Made by a program: the position numbers and the translations under genes. DNA of 64,000 nt from GCA-2725625 sp964574215 (GTDB lineage: Bacteria > Pseudomonadota > Alphaproteobacteria > Rhodospirillales > UBA2165): positions 1 through 64,000 of the forward strand of contig CAZNLR010000013.1 of the NCBI GenBank assembly GCA_964574215.1, written 5' to 3'. The notes beneath the pieces are model-generated. The model did no database searches, had not been told where the DNA came from, and saw only the letters and a program-made list of their open reading frames with translations. The stretch's first letter is position 1, and every line of letters starts with the position of its first letter. This document shows positions 62,896-64,000 of this stretch, one piece after another.

Positions 62896-63705
62896 ATGCC
62901 GCAAAATGATCAATCCCCGAGCTCACCATCCGGCCCAAGAGTTGCCCTTTTCGTCACCTGTCTGGTGGATTTATTCCGGCCCTCGGTCGGTTTTGCCGCC
63001 GTCAAATTATTGGAGGACGCCGGTTGCCGGCTGGAGGTGCCGGCGGCGCAAATCTGCTGCGGCCAACCGGCTTATAATTCCGGCGATCAGGCGAACGCCA
63101 AGGACATTGCCCGCCGGAACATCGAAATTTTCGGGGACTACGATTATGTGGTGGCGCCGTCGGGTTCCTGCGCTGGCATGATCCGGGTTCATTATCCGAC
63201 GCTGTTTGCCGATGACCCCCATTTGAAGAGCCGGGCCGATGCGCTTTCAACCCGAACCTACGAGCTGACGTCGTTTCTGGTGGATGTGCTCAACGTGGAA
63301 AACCTGGGGGCCAAACTCGAAGCGAAAACCACCTATCATGATTCCTGCGCGGGCCTTCGGGAGTTGAAGATTAAAAGCCAGCCAAGACGATTACTGGCGT
63401 CGGTCGGCGGTTTGGAATTGCAGGAATATGAGGGCGCCGAATCCTGTTGCGGTTTCGGCGGCACCTTCTGCGTTAAGTATTCGGACATCTCCGACAGCAT
63501 GGTGCAAAGCCGCGCCGACGAATTGACGGCGACGGATGCCGAATTGTTGCTGGGGGGCGACCTTGGCTGCTTGCTGAATATTCAGGGTAAGATCAGCCGC
63601 CTCAATGACCAGGGCGCCGGCCCTAATGTCAAAGTACGTCATGTGGCCGAAGTTCTGGCGGGTATGACCGGTGAACCGGCCATCGGCGAAGGCGAGGAAG
63701 TATGA
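62896..63705 (+). CDS. lldE: L-lactate utilisation Fe-S protein LldE
   Basis: 269 residues from ATG 62896. The two cysteine-rich CCG motifs are ICCGQPAYNSG and ESCCGFGGTFC, with PSGSCAGMIRVHYP between, as in LldE/YkgE and the related glycolate-oxidase iron-sulfur subunit. With LldF and LldG it forms a non-flavin L-lactate dehydrogenase. Its stop overlaps the ATG of the next gene, which is LldF-like, supporting the assignment. Confidence 0.9.
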   Translation: MPQNDQSPSSPSGPRVALFVTCLVDLFRPSVGFAAVKLLEDAGCRLEVPAAQICCGQPAYNSGDQANAKDIARRNIEIFGDYDYVVAPSGSCAGMIRVHYPTLFADDPHLKSRADALSTRTYELTSFLVDVLNVENLGAKLEAKTTYHDSCAGLRELKIKSQPRRLLASVGGLELQEYEGAESCCGFGGTFCVKYSDISDSMVQSRADELTATDAELLLGGDLGCLLNIQGKISRLNDQGAGPNVKVRHVAEVLAGMTGEPAIGEGEEV

Positions 63706-64000
63706 AACCAACCAGCCTCGCGTTCCCTAAAAACGCCCGGGCGGCGCTGGGCGATAAGAACCTGCAAACGGCCCTCGACCGCATGCGTAGCGGATTCGTC
63801 GCCCGCCGGGCGGACGCCGTTGCCAGGCTGCCGGAATTCCAAGACCTCAGGGACCGGGCCCGGGACATCAAGTCTCATACGCTGGCCAACCTGGATGCCT
63901 ATCTGGAACGGTATGAAGGCGAAGTGAAAAAATCCGGAGGCCAGGTTCATTGGGCGAAGGACGGCGGGGAACTTTGCCGAATCGTCTTGGACATCTGTCA
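63702..64000 (+). CDS. lldF: LldF-like iron-sulfur protein, cut by the window edge
   Basis: The first 99 residues are present, starting at ATG 63702 inside the lldE stop. The sequence KNARAALGDKNLQTALDRM, AVARLPEFQDLRDRARDIKSHTLANLDAYLERYE and VHWAKDGGELCRIVLDIC is the N-terminus of LldF/LutB proteins, before the ferredoxin-type cysteines. The rest lies beyond the window. Coupled translation with lldE indicates an lldEF(G) operon for L-lactate oxidation. Confidence 0.85.
   Translation, partial: MKPTSLAFPKNARAALGDKNLQTALDRMRSGFVARRADAVARLPEFQDLRDRARDIKSHTLANLDAYLERYEGEVKKSGGQVHWAKDGGELCRIVLDIC

Noticed and set aside
61633..62913. A 426-codon open frame on the minus strand opposite mltA
   Set aside because: Shadow of mltA, whose lipobox and 3D domain are clear; the antisense protein shows no family pattern.

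Overview
The window is alphaproteobacterial chromosome, probably of a Rhodospirillales-like free-living organism. The evidence is gene order and content: leuS-lptE-holA, parB-parA-rsmG-mnmG-mnmE, rho, hemJ-hemH-hemE, then a PEP-synthase-regulatory-type kinase gene, maf, aroE, coaE, dnaQ, secB, fxsA, tim44 and mltA. This is the arrangement found around the replication origin of alphaproteobacteria. Three perfect 16-bp parS sites and an AT-rich gap with DnaA-box-like words between hemE and the kinase/pyrophosphorylase gene support this. The genus cannot be named from what is visible.

Layout. 1-2.7 kb: a low-GC accessory block of small unrecognised genes (one secreted, one two-helix membrane protein, one with a strongly folded leader that pairs with its ribosome binding site) and a ribbon-helix-helix regulator with an operator-like palindrome. 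It ends at a tRNA-like gene whose anticodon loop is enlarged by about 24 nt, followed by tRNA-Gly(GCC). 3.3-10.9 kb: housekeeping genes (TPR/SPINDLY glycosyltransferase, YbaK-type editing protein, thioredoxin-TPR co-chaperone, LON-domain protein, Trm112-like; on the minus strand a ubiquinone-type hydroxylase, an inositol-phosphatase-family enzyme and an MFS transporter). 11.2-16.6 kb: amtB-glnK, a DUF3237 protein, an aminotransferase, and a MocR regulator divergent from a DUF1127 gene with repeated GACAAT boxes between them. 16.7-20.5 kb: ftsK with a CtrA-type motif just upstream, lolA, a candidate small RNA with a strong terminator, and a small membrane protein.

20.7-26.8 kb: xthA, a signalling block (CheY-like receiver, membrane class III cyclase, OmpR-type regulator), then an unknown alphaproteobacterial protein behind a textbook sigma-54 promoter with an upstream palindrome, an L,D-transpeptidase and YggS. 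26.9-34.3 kb: a ThiE-like protein, two TPR-methyltransferases, a radical-SAM/SPASM protein, a porin and a DUF3576 lipoprotein. 34.4-44.6 kb: leuS through mnmE including parABS; ParB carries an unusual acidic C-terminal extension of about 120 residues. 44.8-49.6 kb: a DUF255 thioredoxin-fold protein, ogt, a quinone oxidoreductase and rho. 49.7-50.9 kb: a small AT-rich insertion (GIY-YIG-like nuclease and a divergent MerR-type regulator sharing an 11-bp inverted repeat) between rho and hemJ. 50.9-64 kb: the haem genes, the presumed origin, then PPSR-maf-aroE-coaE-dnaQ, a second class III cyclase, secB, fxsA, tim44-like, mltA, lldE and the start of lldF.

Main points of interest: the sigma-54-driven unknown gene, the folded leader at 1.65 kb, the interrupted tRNA-like gene, the long-tailed ParB, the MerR/GIY-YIG insertion, and the TPR-methyltransferase/radical-SAM group. 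Starts were adjusted by hand where an internal start with a ribosome binding site or signal peptide fits better. All family calls are from reading sequence, with no database search.
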